Assembly (NCBI GenBank): GCA_009746045.1
Contig: RPFO01000629.1
Span: 476,301 to 540,300, forward strand
Source of the DNA: Mesostigma viride
Lineage: Eukaryota; Streptophyta; Mesostigmatophyceae; Mesostigmatales; Mesostigmataceae
Direction of reading: 5' to 3'
Length of the DNA: 64,000 nt
Shown here: piece by piece, positions 19,801 through 31,177 of the stretch
Layout of the letters: the number at the start of each line of letters is the position of its first letter
Position numbering within the stretch: position 1 is the stretch's first letter
Program-made: the position numbers and the translations under genes
Notes under the pieces: generated by a model
Told to the model about the DNA's origin: nothing
The model's input: only the letters and a program-made list of their open reading frames with translations
Databases searched by the model: none

Positions 19801-22276
19801 CGGTGCCCTTCGTGGATAACTTGGAATAATGCCGCCTTGTCGCGCCCCTCGTGATTGTGGCTTACTCACTCACTTCTCTGGCAACTGACCAGGCGCTCGC
19901 TCCTGTTATCTTCTTCGCCGCCCACACCTGCTCCCACACCTGCCCCCGCGCTCGCTGCTCCCGTATCGCATTTGTTGCCAACGATGTCACCACCGCAGTG
20001 GTCTATAATGCCAACATCATCCACATCGCGCCCGCAACCGTTTTACCAGGCCTGCTGGCAAGCGCCGCGCGCATGTGCAAGCCGGGCGGACTATTTGTGA
20101 TGTACGGGCCGTACAAGGTAAGCCGGCGCGGAAGCTACGGCCACGAATGCAGCCTGGCACTAATTTGACCCATGTTTTGTTAACTGGGCTGCTCTGATAC
20201 AGCCACTGTGCCCCTGGAAAATACCAAAATGCATTCCATATGCTAAATTGGATATGTAATGACCTATGTAATGATAGTCCCGTGGGACCATGGACCGCTG
20301 AATCACGTGCAGCAAAGGGGGCTCGCCACATAAGATAAAGGCGGGCGCTGTTAATGGAATCTGAGTCCATTAAGTAGAGAATTAGGTTGTCCTAACTGGA
20401 ATAGCTTTCACTCATATTCGAATCTGCCTACTTCGATTGGTGGCCCGCAGTATTAACATGGTCCGGATTTGATGCCTGCTGCGGCGCTGTTTGCCTTATT
20501 AATAATTATTCGGCTGGTGTTTGGCAATGATTATAATTAGCTAGACACATGACAATGGACAGCTAGCTGGACAAGGGATTATGACAATCTAGCCAGCCAC
20601 TTGCATAGGTTGAACATGTTATTGTATGTTAGCTGGCCACGGGGGATTTGTATCGCTGGTCACGGAATATTGTGTCGGGCTCACAGGGTATTGTAATACA
20701 TGGGATAATGGCTAGGCATGAGCCCTATGATCATTCAGATCTGGTTACGAGACAAAAGTCAGGTGGGAAGGTAGGCACCCTGTGGTAAAGAGCTTGGCAG
20801 AAGTTAATGGATAGGTGAGCGGGGACATGGTACCCATATACGCAGAAGTAGACGAGCCATTACTCACACGTCGATAGCTCAATTTGCAAGCTTAATTAAT
20901 TAAGCATGCGGTGCTTGGGTTCCTTGCATGTCCGAGCCTTTTCCGGTTGTTCCTTATTTTTTCATGGACGATGTTGGGGGGGCTTCATGTGTAGGTTATT
21001 TTGTTGCTATATTTAAAGTTCGCCTGCACCTGCCGGTCGAGAGAGCACCCGCCTTGTGTGGAAGTGGCCGCGTTGAGATGCAGCTCTGAGTACTTGTTTG
21101 GATCAATGGATATATCTCTTGCTAACCTCATTTGTTTGGTGTGCTTTTCTTATGAGCGTTTCCATGCGCTGCGTCTTTCGCGTTATGTTGTGTGTGTTTC
21201 CGGGATCTACTAGCTTATCTGCTGTTAGCTCTGCTGCAAGGAGGTTGACCATACCACCCGCTTTGAGCTATGCGTGCTGCTTGCTTATTCCATTGCCCTG
21301 TGCCGCTGATTCCATGGCGTATGTTCCGTTGCCGCGACTGCTGGGTGGGGTGGCGCAGGAGAATGGCACCGCGGCGCCATCCAATCTGGCATTTGATCAA
21401 AGGCTGAAGGTACATACCGTGTTTACTCAGTTCCCGGCGCAAGCATAAAAACGTTTACCAGATGTCTGGCCTGCCCTGGTTGTCTCATTGATGACAACAG
21501 AATCATCTAATTTATTTGAACATTCTTCTCTATCGACAGGGGTGCTGTTGGATACTCTGGAATGGCACACGACGGTATGAATTTCTTCCTTCTCTTTATT
21601 GTACTACCTGGATTGGTATTGGGTATACCTGGATGGGTCATCGATCCCTAAATGTGGGGTCTTGATGTGACAGGTGTCACGTGTACCTGCTCGGCTCAGG
21701 TCTAATGACGATGGTGCTACCCTCTTTTAAATAGGTGCGCTTTGGAGTTGAGCGCACTCGATGGAAACCCAGATGACCGTGGTGGTGCGCATAGATGCGA
21801 TGCGATTACTGCGATCGGGTTTTCCTACCTGCCGTATGCTTGCTAGCACGCCTTCCAGCATGCCCTCCAGTATGCCTGCTTTTGTTTTTGGAGACAACCA
21901 CATGGTCGGGATTGTTGCTGTGTCTGGTAGCCTTCCAAACCACAGGCGCCCCCCTCCGATGCCTGCATGGGTCGCTGTCACCCGATTGCTGTGTCTTTAC
22001 TCCTTCGTGCCTGAACCGAATACTTGTAAAAGTTGAAGTGGTTATAGACCGTTAATGAGGACCTCTGCATCCCTACCGGTGTTGCATGGAATGTCGCATG
22101 CACGGCGACCTGGCTCGTCGGCGGCACGCGTGCGTGCGCAGGCGGCAAACCCCGACTTTGGCCTGCGGAACTTTGAGGACGTCAGCGCCGCAGTGGAGCG
22201 CGCGGGCTTTGCGCTGCGCGAGAAGGTGGCGATGCCGACGAACAACCTGCTGATTGCGTGGGAGCGGAAGATCTAG
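13832..22276 (+). CDS. METTL26: METTL26/DUF938 family SAM-dependent methyltransferase, six exons
   Basis: Exons 13832-14026, 17453-17560, 18574-18667, 19999-20117, 21359-21409 and 22142-22276 join in phase to 233 codons plus TAG. Every intron is GT...AG (3426, 1013, 1331, 1241 and 732 bp). Family marks appear in order: ERNQGPILEAL (29-38), SAM motif I LEFGCGTGQHAAF (58-69), WHPTDAD, PVAEPLLVDV, NANIIHIAP (136-144), GGLFVMYGPYK (162-172), SNLAFDQRL, NPDFGLRNFEDV and the family-typical end MPTNNLLIAWERK. Exon 3 ends after one base of a codon that exon 4 completes as Leu, which supports the model. Length is close to the vertebrate homologue (about 200 residues). The substrate of this family is not established. 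The start is the first in-frame ATG. A longer frame upstream uses only TTG. Confidence 0.88.
14688..14739 (+). repeat. Poly-G tract in METTL26 intron 1
   Basis: Nearly pure guanine with short A interruptions, ending in a run of over 20 G. A C-rich counterpart lies 100-150 bp downstream (14834-14870 and 14903-14922). The pair could form a G-quadruplex on one strand or a long imperfect hairpin. Confidence 0.75.
16214..16268 (+). repeat. 10-bp minisatellite in intron 1
   Basis: Five perfect CATCCTAGTA units followed by degenerate units (CATCCTAGTG, CATTCTAGCA). Confidence 0.9.
19492..19635 (+). repeat. Short tandem repeats in METTL26 intron 3
   Basis: Three copies of GTGCTTTGCATGGGAGATGC followed by TATACATTTG, with unequal spacers, plus degenerate GCTATACGTTTGCATGGG copies. 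Confidence 0.85.
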
Positions 22277-22550
22277 GCGCGGGAGCAGAAGGTCTCAGCG
22301 TGAAGGGGTATCCATGCGAGAGAGGAAGGTCTCAGCGACGCAGAGGAAGGGTCTGAGTGTGGGAGAGGAAGGTCTAAGCGCGGTAGAGGAAGAATCTGAG
22401 CGTGGGAGAGGAAGGTCTAAGCGCGGTAGAGGAAGAGTCTGAGCGTGGGAGAGGAAGGTCTAAGCGCGGTAGAGGAAGAGTCTGAGCGTGGGAGAGGAAG
22501 GTCTAAGCGCGGTAGAGAAAGAGTCTGAGCGTGGGAGAGGGAGGTCTATC
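22277..22550 (+). repeat. 43-bp minisatellite directly after the METTL26 stop codon
   Basis: Units of about 43 bp (TCTGAGCGTGGGAGAGGAAG, then GTCTAAGCGCGGTAGAGGAA) repeat about five times with degenerate units at the left edge. It begins within 10-20 bp of the TAG and so lies in the 3' UTR. The purine-rich strand is the transcribed sense strand. Confidence 0.85.
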
Positions 22551-23780
22551 CCAGGTGCTCAAAGGCGGTTGGATCGACATCACGCTTCGGATGGGTGTCC
22601 AAATCGCTCAGACTCTCTAAGATGCTCGTTCGTGCTGGCGCCAGTCACGAGACACAGTGGCGGATGGCTTTTACTGAATGAAACCCGCGATGGCATGCAG
22701 GCCTGTCAACGCGGAGAAAAGCAGATGGCCCGACACGGGTCATCGGCGTGACTGAGACTGCATCAAAAGCAGCCTCTTGATGCTGTGACAAAAATGGTGT
22801 GCAGGACTACTTGGCTTTTTTTTTAGGGGGGGGGAGGGCGAAGGAGGAACTGGCGCCATTTTTTAACAGGCTCGTTCTTGAGTGGAGCCAGCGGGCCATA
22901 CTGGCTTGCTCATTGAAAATTTGCACGAGTGCGGCTATCGCACCCTGCAATCGTTGGTCAACCATATTGTTGGGCTGGAGTTAGGATTTCTGGGTTGGTT
23001 GGGAGCCTGGCCAGATGTACTTGTTTGGAAATGAGCGACTGGGGGAATGGCATGCTCCGTACAGACGTCGAAGCAAATACTGCCTCCATTTCTGACATCA
23101 CCTGGCAGGTTTGGACCCAGGGAGGGTCATTGGTTATAGCGTCAGTGGGGCCGGCATGATACACACCAAGCCCGATAGGCTCTGCCCATCTGGGTCTCAG
23201 TGGCTGGGGCGTCTCTCTTAGGGTCTTGAGGCCTTGATGCCGACATATATAGGATTTTTGCGCTGCAGCATCCCTAGAGGGCACTTCCCCCCTTGGCCCA
23301 GGATGGATCCCATCAGCGTATATTGAGTTGGCTCCCTTCCCCTTGCCCATGAACAGGGCTTTCAGGGGTGCAGGTGAGGAAAAAAAAATAAAAAAGGGCA
23401 TGCACCAAAGGCATGGCACATGGTATTTCCCCCTGATATGAGGCCGGGTCTCCGCCTCTTTTTCAGGGCAGGAGGAAAGCACCGGCAGGCATTGCGTGAG
23501 GCAGTTAGTATTTGTTTTGTACAGCTAGCATGATTGATCATGATTGCATTTCCCTAATTTTCTTATGACGAGGTTGACTAGCTAGGCCCATGAGCGTGCA
23601 GTACACATAGAGTTCAAAGTTATGATAAAGATATACCGGTGCTCATCCCTCATCGGGAGCGCACTCTAATTGTATAGCTTCTATTCTTTCCACGTTTGAA
23701 ATTGCATCGCAACCCCCTCAATTGATTAATAAATTACATGTCCTTACATTAATAGTTGTCTCACTTAAATTTAATTGATT
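22551..23780. other. No gene recognised
   Basis: A frame of 174 codons on the minus strand (22958-23482) lacks an ATG start and any family resemblance. A poly-T/poly-G stretch lies near 22815-22836. AT-rich sequence with TTAATT motifs marks the right edge. Confidence 0.5.
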
Positions 23781-24020
23781 AATTTTTTAATTAAATAAAC
23801 ACGTGCTCCCGTTGGGGAGTCACGGAGCACCGAGGTGCTTTTAATCCCTGTGTGTGCACAACAGGAGAAAGGGCAGAGACCCCCAGTCTCCTTCATGCCA
23901 AAGGCATGCCACAGCTGCATTCGGGCGCGCTAGCTAAAAGGACATGCTACCGATCCGGCAAACTGTGGGTGCAATAAGACCCATGTGAGCGTGGCATAAC
24001 AAGTAGCGTGGGCAAGGAAT
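23781..24020 (-). mobile_element. LINE 3' UTR fragment (family C) with stem-loop 23802-23824
   Basis: The 3' end faces left with an AATT-rich tail (23760-23798) and the CGTG/CACG stem-loop. The body is repeated at 61768-62000 (GGTGCTTTTAATCCCTGTG, CAGAGACCCCCAGTCTCC, GGCAAACTGTGGGTGCAATA). No coding sequence. Confidence 0.6.
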
Positions 24021-24110
24021 TAAATTTAATTGTAATAATTAATTTATAAACTCGTGCTCCCGTTGGGGAGTCACGGAGTATTAACCCCGATGGATGGATT
24101 AATTCGCATT
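24021..24110 (-). mobile_element. LINE-A type 3' terminus with stem-loop 24053-24075
   Basis: AATT-rich tail, then the minus-strand 3' end shared with 51061 and 59071 (CTCGTGCTCCCGTTGGGGAG, then GTCACGGAG, TTAACCCCGATGGATGG). Very short truncated copy. Confidence 0.65.
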
Positions 24111-24157
24111 ACGGACGAGATCGATTAGGCAGCGTAGGATAGCATTCGTAGGACATC

Positions 24158-24910
24158 TTGCTCCCGCTCTTCGCTACTCGCCGACTTGTGGAGGAACTGC
24201 AATGCCTTCAGCCTGGTGAGTCCCCTTTGCACCTTGTGCTGGTGGACTTCATCAAAGCCTTCAATTCGGTTTTCTGGCCTGCGCTATGGGACATCCTCGA
24301 GCTGTTCCGGATCCCCCGCCCCCTTATTGCTGTCATCCGCAACCTGTATGAGGGGTCCACCACTTCGGTGCGCACTTCTTATGGGACCACGCCACCATGC
24401 CCTTTACAGAAGGGTGTGTGGCAGGGCTGCGTGCTGTCGCCCTACCTGTTCATTATTGTGGTCGAATACGTAATGATTCAGGCGCGCAAGCGATTTGCCC
24501 GCATCGTGGGTAGGGAACCAGGGGTGCAGGTTGCCAAGCACTTCTGGCATGGCGGAGCGGAAACGGAGATTCGGCTGGCGGACATCATCTATGCAGACGA
24601 CACCACCCTCCTCGAGGACACTGGGCACGTGCAGACATGGCTTGACTGCCTGGCTATCGAGGCCCGTGCAGTGGGGCTTGAGGTCAGCAAGAAGACAGAG
24701 GCCCTGGCGATTGGGCTCACCCACACACCGCCACCCCTCTATCTCCTTTACGGCTCTCGAGTCCTGTATCGGGACCGCGTCAAGCTGCTGGGCAGCCTGC
24801 TTCCCAGCTGCGAGGCTGATGTGGACCACCGCATCTCCCTCGCCTGCATGGCACGCTTTACGCCATTACCGGGCCCTATGGCGCAAGCGTGGACTTTTCG
24901 TGATATCTAG
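24158..24910 (+). pseudogene. Non-LTR reverse transcriptase fragment (LINE-A)
   Basis: The frame shows RT motif A as VDFIKAFNSVF (Asn where the usual sequence is FDSV), motif B KGVWQGCVLSPYLF and motif C IIYADDTTLL. A conserved thumb follows (HVQTWLDCLAIEARAVGLEVSKKTEALAIG). The typical product is an APE-type LINE ORF2. The N-terminal endonuclease is missing, and from 24889 the frame runs into inserted SINE-like sequence and stops. First codon is not an ATG. Dead fragment. Confidence 0.85.
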
Positions 24911-25224
24911 ACTCGGCATGGACATGTGCTACACTAGACGTGACGGGCTCACCCCCGGGCAGCCTCCTGGTTTGTCTGTAATATGGAGGCAGATGGTGCG
25001 CAAGGATAGATGGCAAGTAGTGATGAAGGAGACCACCCCCAAGCCTGTGGGGGCTCCGCGTGTGACCAAGTATGGCATTCATAGCGATTCGGGCCGCAGT
25101 GCCCACACCCCTGTAACTAGGACCTAGATAGCTTATACCATCCATTCCATCCCATGTTCCCCTCCCACTGAGGACTTATGCTCACGTGACGCAGTCACGT
25201 GTCTATTAATTAATTAATTAATTA
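24889..25224 (+). mobile_element. SINE-like retroposon, 336 bp, with 11-bp target duplication
   Basis: Flanked by ATGGCGCAAGC at 24878-24888 and 25225-25235, both parts of the LINE-A RT coding sequence. The 3' end carries the 8-bp stem CACGTGAC/GTCACGTG (loop GCA, 25183-25201) and a (TTAA)n tail. A second copy at 40312-40557 (inverted) starts at the same 5' base (GTGGACTTTTCGTGATA), which suggests a defined 5' end rather than random truncation. No tRNA-type A/B boxes were recognised. Confidence 0.75.
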
Positions 25225-25402
25225 ATGGCGCAAGCCCCTTGGCAAGATATCGAGAAACAGGACCTGTTCAAGGTCCTCGACCTTCCTGTTCTCACATATG
25301 GGGCCGAGACGTGGCGGCCCTCACCGCCGACCTGGCCCGCGAGCTGGACGGCGCGGTTACCAACATGCTGCGATCCATTTTCAGAGTAGGATATGCTGCT
25401 CA

Positions 25403-25488
25403 TTAATTAAATGAATTAATTAATAGACACGTGACTGTGTCACGTGAGCATAAGTCCTCAGTGGGAGGGGAACATGGCATGGAATGGA
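25403..25488 (-). mobile_element. Inverted 3' end of the SINE-like element
   Basis: Reverse complement of 25136-25224. TTAATT tail at 25403-25421, then stem CACGTGAC/GTCACGTG with a TGT loop, then GAGCATAAGTCCTCAGTGGG and the conserved GGAATGGA. Confidence 0.7.
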
Positions 25489-26657
25489 TTAATTAATTAA
25501 TTAATTAATTAATTAGGAACATAACTCCGTTGGGAGTATATGTAGCACATAGCCCAGAGAAGGGGCATATGGCCTATAATACATTCTAAGCTACTTCCTG
25601 CAAGGGTGGGAATATGTAGACAACACTCGCTCTAGGTGCACAGGGCACCTGCACCCTCATGGTCTATCACGCGCTATGCCCAGCTAAGGGGGAGCATGCC
25701 ATGTGGGGGAAGATCATCATGGCTATACAAGAGCTAGGCCGGGCATGGCTTCTCAGCAGAGAGTGACTCCCTGCATGGGCACTGCATAATTAAATAAAGC
25801 TAGGCATCATCTGGGGTGTGGCACATCATAGGCACACATGTACATATGAAGTAAAAAGGCTAGGCCTAAGCTGGTATAGTGCCTCAGTGTAGTAGGCGGG
25901 CATATAGGCCACTGTCTAACTATTCTACACTACTGCTGCTGTATTCCCCTAGGCTGGGGCTTCTGGAGTCGCTGGGGCCGCGGTGGTCGAGGGGGTCGCT
26001 TGCCAGGGCTTGTGGCCGACGTAGATGGCCGCCCCCTTCCAGTACACCGGCTGGCCCGCCTTGGTCTGCCGGAGCTGGAGGTAGGTCGGCCATAGCTCCT
26101 GTCGCCGTTTTTGCTGCGCCAGGGTCAAGTCGTCGTCCACGGTGAAGGGAGTGTTCTCGAGCCGCTTGCGGCGTCTGAGAAACGAAATCTTGTCCGCTCC
26201 AGGGGCTCTCAAAGATGAGAAGAAGCGGAGGCGCCCCGGCCTTACCCCGCGCGCGGGGGAGGCGGTGGGCGGTCAGCTTAACCACCTCTCACCAAGGAGG
26301 CCCATGCGTGCAAGGATTTTGCTCTCAAACGCACGTGCAAGCTTCTCGGAATTCTCACCTTCCTCACATGTCGAAGTTCTTGACGATGACGTTGAGGCTG
26401 CGCTTGGCGAGCTCGGCCTCCTCGCGGAGGTCAAGCGTCTGCCGTTGGAGCTGGGCTGCGGCGGCGGAGGTGGTGGAGGTGGTATGTTGCTTAAGCATGT
26501 CCGCCCAGGTCGTGATGGGAGGAGCATCGCCGGCCAGGCCAGCAGGGGCTGGCTTGGCGGCAATGTCCTTCACTGCCTGGGCGGTGAGGCCGGCGGTGTT
26601 CTGCAGGACCTCGATAGCGATAATATATATTTGCATTATCCTTGAGGCGCTGGTCGA
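25489..26657 (-). mobile_element. HAL1-like ORF1-only element, split by the 13.5-kb hAT-type insertion
   Basis: Minus strand: (TTAA)n tail 25489-25515, stem-loop 25520-25542, 3' UTR with the same blocks as 6540-6950, then the ORF1 C-terminus (PVYWKGAAIYVGHKPWQA, RRQELWPTYLQLRQ, LPRARGKAG) and part of the coiled coil. At 26657 it is interrupted; the reading resumes at 40161. Small indels break the frame near 26275 and 26365, and an AT insertion lies at 26618-26632. Confidence 0.75.
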
Positions 26658-28015
26658 CAGAGTGCAATCGTACGTTATACGCGTTATACGGTCACGGTGG
26701 AGTATAATGTATTATACGGTAGAATACGGTATAATACGGTATTATACGTTTTCGTACGGACACACTCAGAATACTCTGATTTTACACATTTTAAGACACC
26801 CACCATCAATCCACATGTTTTTAACACTGTTTTGGACATAATCCAAGGTTGCCCTACCCTCGGCTATACTCTATACGGTGGATATTGTGGACACGATCGA
26901 TATATTGCATGTCATACTGAGAATGTAAACGTGCGCATGCATAATTGTGTGTATGTGTATAACTGTATATATGTGGCTTTATATTGGTTATGTTTACTTG
27001 GGTGCCTTCACTTTGATGCAAGTAATTATATATGGTAAAAAGGCCAGCAATAACTAGGGGACCGTGCAGTGGGCCAGCAAGGGGCCAACATGTTAAACAT
27101 GGCTAAACAGGTGGGGATGTGATAATAAGTAACTCACATATTCTCACCTTCCATACAACAACCTTGTTTTCCAGCAGGCTGAAGAGCATGACAGGCGTCT
27201 ATGAGCTCGCCAGCTCCTTGCAACGGTGATGCCGCTCCCAGGCAGCTAGGGTCCTTGACTACGCAATATAGAATGTCTACCGTGTGAAAACCTCCATACA
27301 GGAAGCGTAGCAAAGCCAGATAACTGCCCGATCAATTCTGGGTAGCTTTAGGAAGCATGGCATACGCAGCGTAAGGAAAACCATTGAAAGCTGCGGAAAA
27401 TCTGATAGCACAACTGCAACAAGTGGAGAACAAAATAGCAAGAAAAACCCAGAAACGGCGCAAAAAGTTTCATGCCAGGTTCATTAAGAGCGCAAACAGA
27501 CTGGGCGGTGACATGCGGCAAATCAACGTACCACGGCCGGCATTATTTCCTACCCAGGCGCGCAAGAAAAGCCAGCCAGCCATGGATGGATTAACCGCGG
27601 ATCGCGCAGGCCTGAACGAAATCATTTTAGAAATGACAGGAAATGGCCGCAGATCGAAGATGCTTAGGTTATTTTCATGGTGTCCGTTACTAAACGGCTC
27701 TTACTGCATCAAAATAACCCACGAATATCGAGTTCTACCGTCGCAGGCACACATGCTAGATTATTCATCGCGGCCAAATTGTTGGATGAGACCCCCGTGC
27801 AAATCTGTACCAACAAAGGCAGCGAATTTGCAAATAGTGCAGATCTTGCTATGAAACATCATAATAGAACATCACTTTTAACCATCGGCTTAATTTTTTC
27901 GCCTGTCGCCCGCCGGATTAGCCATATTTTAACGGCACGCACGTCGCCATGGCCACCTCCGCACGGTGCGCGCACAATTTCAAAATAAGATCGCGTCGAA
28001 TTGTGAAAGTTCAGA
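26658..28015. other. Left arm of the 13.5-kb element
   Basis: Subterminal CGTATAATACG-type repeats occupy 26680-26760. A 156-codon plus-strand frame at 27384-27854 (basic, KTQKRRKKFHARF) has no recognisable domain and no certain start. 27900-27980 resembles, in inverted orientation, the GTGCGCGCACC...GGCCATGGCGAC block of the TTAA family. Nothing else identified. Confidence 0.4.
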
Positions 28016-28226
28016 CGGAAGCGCATAATTTGGCTCTGATGACACAAACTCTAGTGCGGGGGTGAGTGCGGGGTTCCGGGACACCACCGCACTAAGTCCG
28101 ACGCGCCTGCCCAGGCCACGCCGCGCCGGACCGGCACACGAGTTACGCGGGAAAAAAGGGCCTGCCGCGCCAATTACTGTAGGACTTGGCTAATTTCTTT
28201 GTTGACTACAAGCGCAGTCAAGGATG
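28016..28226 (+). repeat. 211-bp inverted repeat, left arm
   Basis: Identical by eye to the reverse complement of 34865-35075 over 211 bp. The outer end is CGGAAGCGCATAATTTGG. Confidence 0.9.
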
Positions 28227-29949
28227 ATAAAACGTAGCAATGGCGGACATGTTAGGGTGATGCTCGGCTTAGGGACAGTGGACATGTTTGAGTGATTGCT
28301 CGCCAGACTCGAGCTCGCTGGCATACACGTCCGTGGCACCCTCGGCATTTAGCTGGGTTGACGCAAATCCTTGTACTGTTTACTGGTGTGTGCGATAATA
28401 AAGGAATGGTTATGCACGACATCTAAATGCGAATATCACACAAAAACTGGTTCCTGGAATTCTCGCGAGCTGCGCGGTGTATGACTGGCGCTTTCCGTTT
28501 TTAATTTGCTTCTCGCCTTTTGTGCTCCAAACAGGGGGGTCGTTTACATCCACTGCAACAAAGTGCTCGTGACCTCCAGCTTTCATGGCCCGGCCCTGCC
28601 TTTGCTGCTTGACCAGCACCAGACAGGGTGTGCTGGTGGCCATCCTCGCAATTTTTCTAGCGGTCAGCGGCATCGTGTGGGTCTGTGCCTTAGGTAAGGC
28701 GTTAAGCCCTTATTCCAGTTTCTGTCCAAATGGCACATCATATTAACTGTACTTGCTTCGTCTTGCGCATGCGGACCCCCCCCTTGTTAATGATGCGTTG
28801 TCCTGACATTAGCTTCGCATGTGCATTAATGGGACGTGTTCCCGATGTGCATATTTCGGCCCATTATTACTTCAACATACAATTTCATGGCGATATTAAC
28901 TATATGAATTAAATGCATTTCCTCTTTCCTTAATCCTTCTAGTTATACCCTTTTTTCATGTTTGGTTGGTGGTTATCCATGTAGGGCATGTGGCGGTGCA
29001 AGAGCGCGCGCGGGTGCCTGCGAAGTTTTCAGTTGTCGCGCCTATCAACCCAGGTAAGCAAGGAGTAGAGGGAAAGACTAAGAATATATTTTCTGAATTT
29101 CTAGGTCATAGTTGTCCTTTTGCACGAGATGGAAGCGTTATGCCATGGGGCTTTATGGTTGGGTAATAGCCCTCCTGAGAACGGCTTGCTCTGCAACTTT
29201 GTTGGTATGTTCATACCTTGTCACGCGGCAATGTGGTGCAGATCTTCATGCATCCACATGGTGGATCACCTTGGCGTTATTGGCACTACATGTTGGTCTG
29301 AGGTAAGGAATCCATGCTACCCTAAAACGACTAATGCACTGAATGCTCCTCTTTCAGTTTCCAGCGGAATACACAATGATGAGTTGTTTCAGATACTTCT
29401 TGGCGCCACGCGGTGGGCCTAGCCTATTGGGATCTAGCGGAAGCTATTCTTAAGTTAGGGTTTATTTTTGGAGTTATATTGGCAGCCCCATGCAGCTATG
29501 CCTAGACTTGCTTGGCCATTTTGAGGTGCGATCGAGGTAGTTCATAACTTCTTTCTTCGCTGCCCTTTTTCCTTTTGCGCGTTGCTGAGCAGGGATATGC
29601 CGAGGTGCTCTCCTTATGTCCATGTCTGCATTTGGCACAAGGCACAATGCATCGCTCCAAAACGGCAGTCAGTTCGGCGACCCAGGCATCGCGGTATTGT
29701 TCGCCGCCTTCTCGCTCGGCGTAAAGCGGTGCGGCAACGCAAGCATCCTTCCTCACAGCGCGGGGAAAGCATCCCTCCCCCTCCCCCGCCACCTTCCCCG
29801 CAAAGGGAAATAGTGTGGCATATGATACGTTTCGTACGCAGACTATACATCATACGCAGCTTTGCCGTACGGATGTTAAACGTATGCCTACGGATACGCG
29901 TACTCTTGCGTATTACGTACTCTCACGTATTATCTTTCTCTGCTTCCCC

Positions 29950-30046
29950 GCCACCCCCACCGCCACCGCCACCGCCACCGCCACCGCCACCGCCACCGCC
30001 ACCGCCACCTTCTCCGCCACCTTCTCCGCCACTTTCTCCGCCACCT
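29950..30046 (+). repeat. (CCACCG)n tract
   Basis: Hexamer repeats of CCACCG followed by CCGCCACTTTCTCCGCCACC-type units. They encode poly-Pro/Thr-Ala in different frames and are not evidence for a gene. The preceding 29815-29945 is rich in CGTACG/CGTATTACG motifs like those near the hAT-type ends. Confidence 0.7.
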
Positions 30047-30389
30047 TCCCATGTTGGAGCACCTCCACCTGCGGCAGCGCCGGCACCGATTGGTCAGCAC
30101 GGCGGACAACCGTTTTCCAACGTACGTTGCCCTTCCATGTCGTTATCTCATTTTCCCGTTCGAACTCGCTCATGCTTGGTAGCGACATGGTCTGGAATGT
30201 TCTTGTTGTAAGCATCTTTCCATGATAATGGAGTTATTTGCATATAAGGCAGTTAGTGAGCTTCATAATGGCAACTTATGTTTATGGCGTCCCCAGCTAA
30301 TTGCACCCACCAAATCCATGACTATGTTGTAACTTGTAATTAGTTTCTGAACATCGTGTTTAATTTCTTATGTTGCTGACCCAAAACAG

Positions 30390-30625
30390 GGAAGTTCAAG
30401 ACAAAATCCAACACCAGTGCCCAGTTGTGAAGGCACAAACAAGGCAACCAGGAAAAGGAAGGCCTCCTACAAGTGTGCTCGCAGAGGTATTTCTGGGAGG
30501 CGCTGCTGTGACAACACGGGCACCCATCCGGACAATCCACTTGTGGCCGGCCGTGAACCACTTCAATTCGTTGGCTCTCATTTATACTGCACGGGGTGCG
30601 CGGATGCTGTACGCTCCAAGAAAAG
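30390..30625 (+). other. Cysteine-rich exon candidate
   Basis: Open for 78 codons between CAAAACAG and GTACGC. It has a basic stretch (TRKRKASYK), then C..9..CC, and later HLYCTGC, spacing compatible with zinc binding. Not assigned to a family. Confidence 0.35.
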
Positions 30626-31177
30626 GTACGCCTGGGTATGCGCGTGTTGTTTTTACTCTACATGTCATCAATACATTGAACAACCTTTTTCTGATTTGCG
30701 TCGTTTATCAAGCACACTCTCTTAGTTGCCTTAGCTTTCATGGTGTTCACCAAGGCCATATCAAATATTGTAGTAGTGCATAATGTAACTCTTTTGGCTG
30801 AATGTTCTTTGGGTTTTGTTGATTGGCCTGTGATTGGTCTTTATGGCCTGCTAGTTTTGGTTTACGGTATGGTTTTGCTTGGAAATAGATTTTTATTCTA
30901 CAGAAGCCTTATTGCAGCGTTTATGGTAGATGAGCCCGTTTGGCAGCCCTATGCCGGGCGTAATCTTATCTTAACCTCGTGGCTTGTCCTTTCCTACTAG
31001 CACATTACTGACAAGCCACACACAACATGGGGTCGCAAGAAAACCTTAGCATAGCGCTCCATGGGGTGTTCATGGCAAGCCCAATGCGTGGTGGCTAAAT
31101 GTTTAACCTTTACTCGGGGGTCGGCGTGCCATGCTTCCAAGTTCGTTGTCTCTTTTCATTAATATAACTCTCCCCAT

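Larger units (their letters stand above)
24120..25402 (+). mobile_element. LINE-A fragment, split by a SINE-like insertion
   Basis: RT-coding sequence continues across a 336-bp insertion. 24120-24888 and 25225-25402 together encode the RT palm/thumb through VLTYGAETW-like residues and GYAAH. It stops at a TTAATT tract at 25403. It is truncated at both ends relative to the copy at 59047-60900. Confidence 0.8.

Noticed and set aside
22958-23482. 174-codon minus-strand ORF
   Set aside because: No ATG start, no recognisable domain, no splice context.
24889-25224. tRNA-derived SINE head
   Set aside because: No A- or B-box consensus could be aligned at normal spacing.
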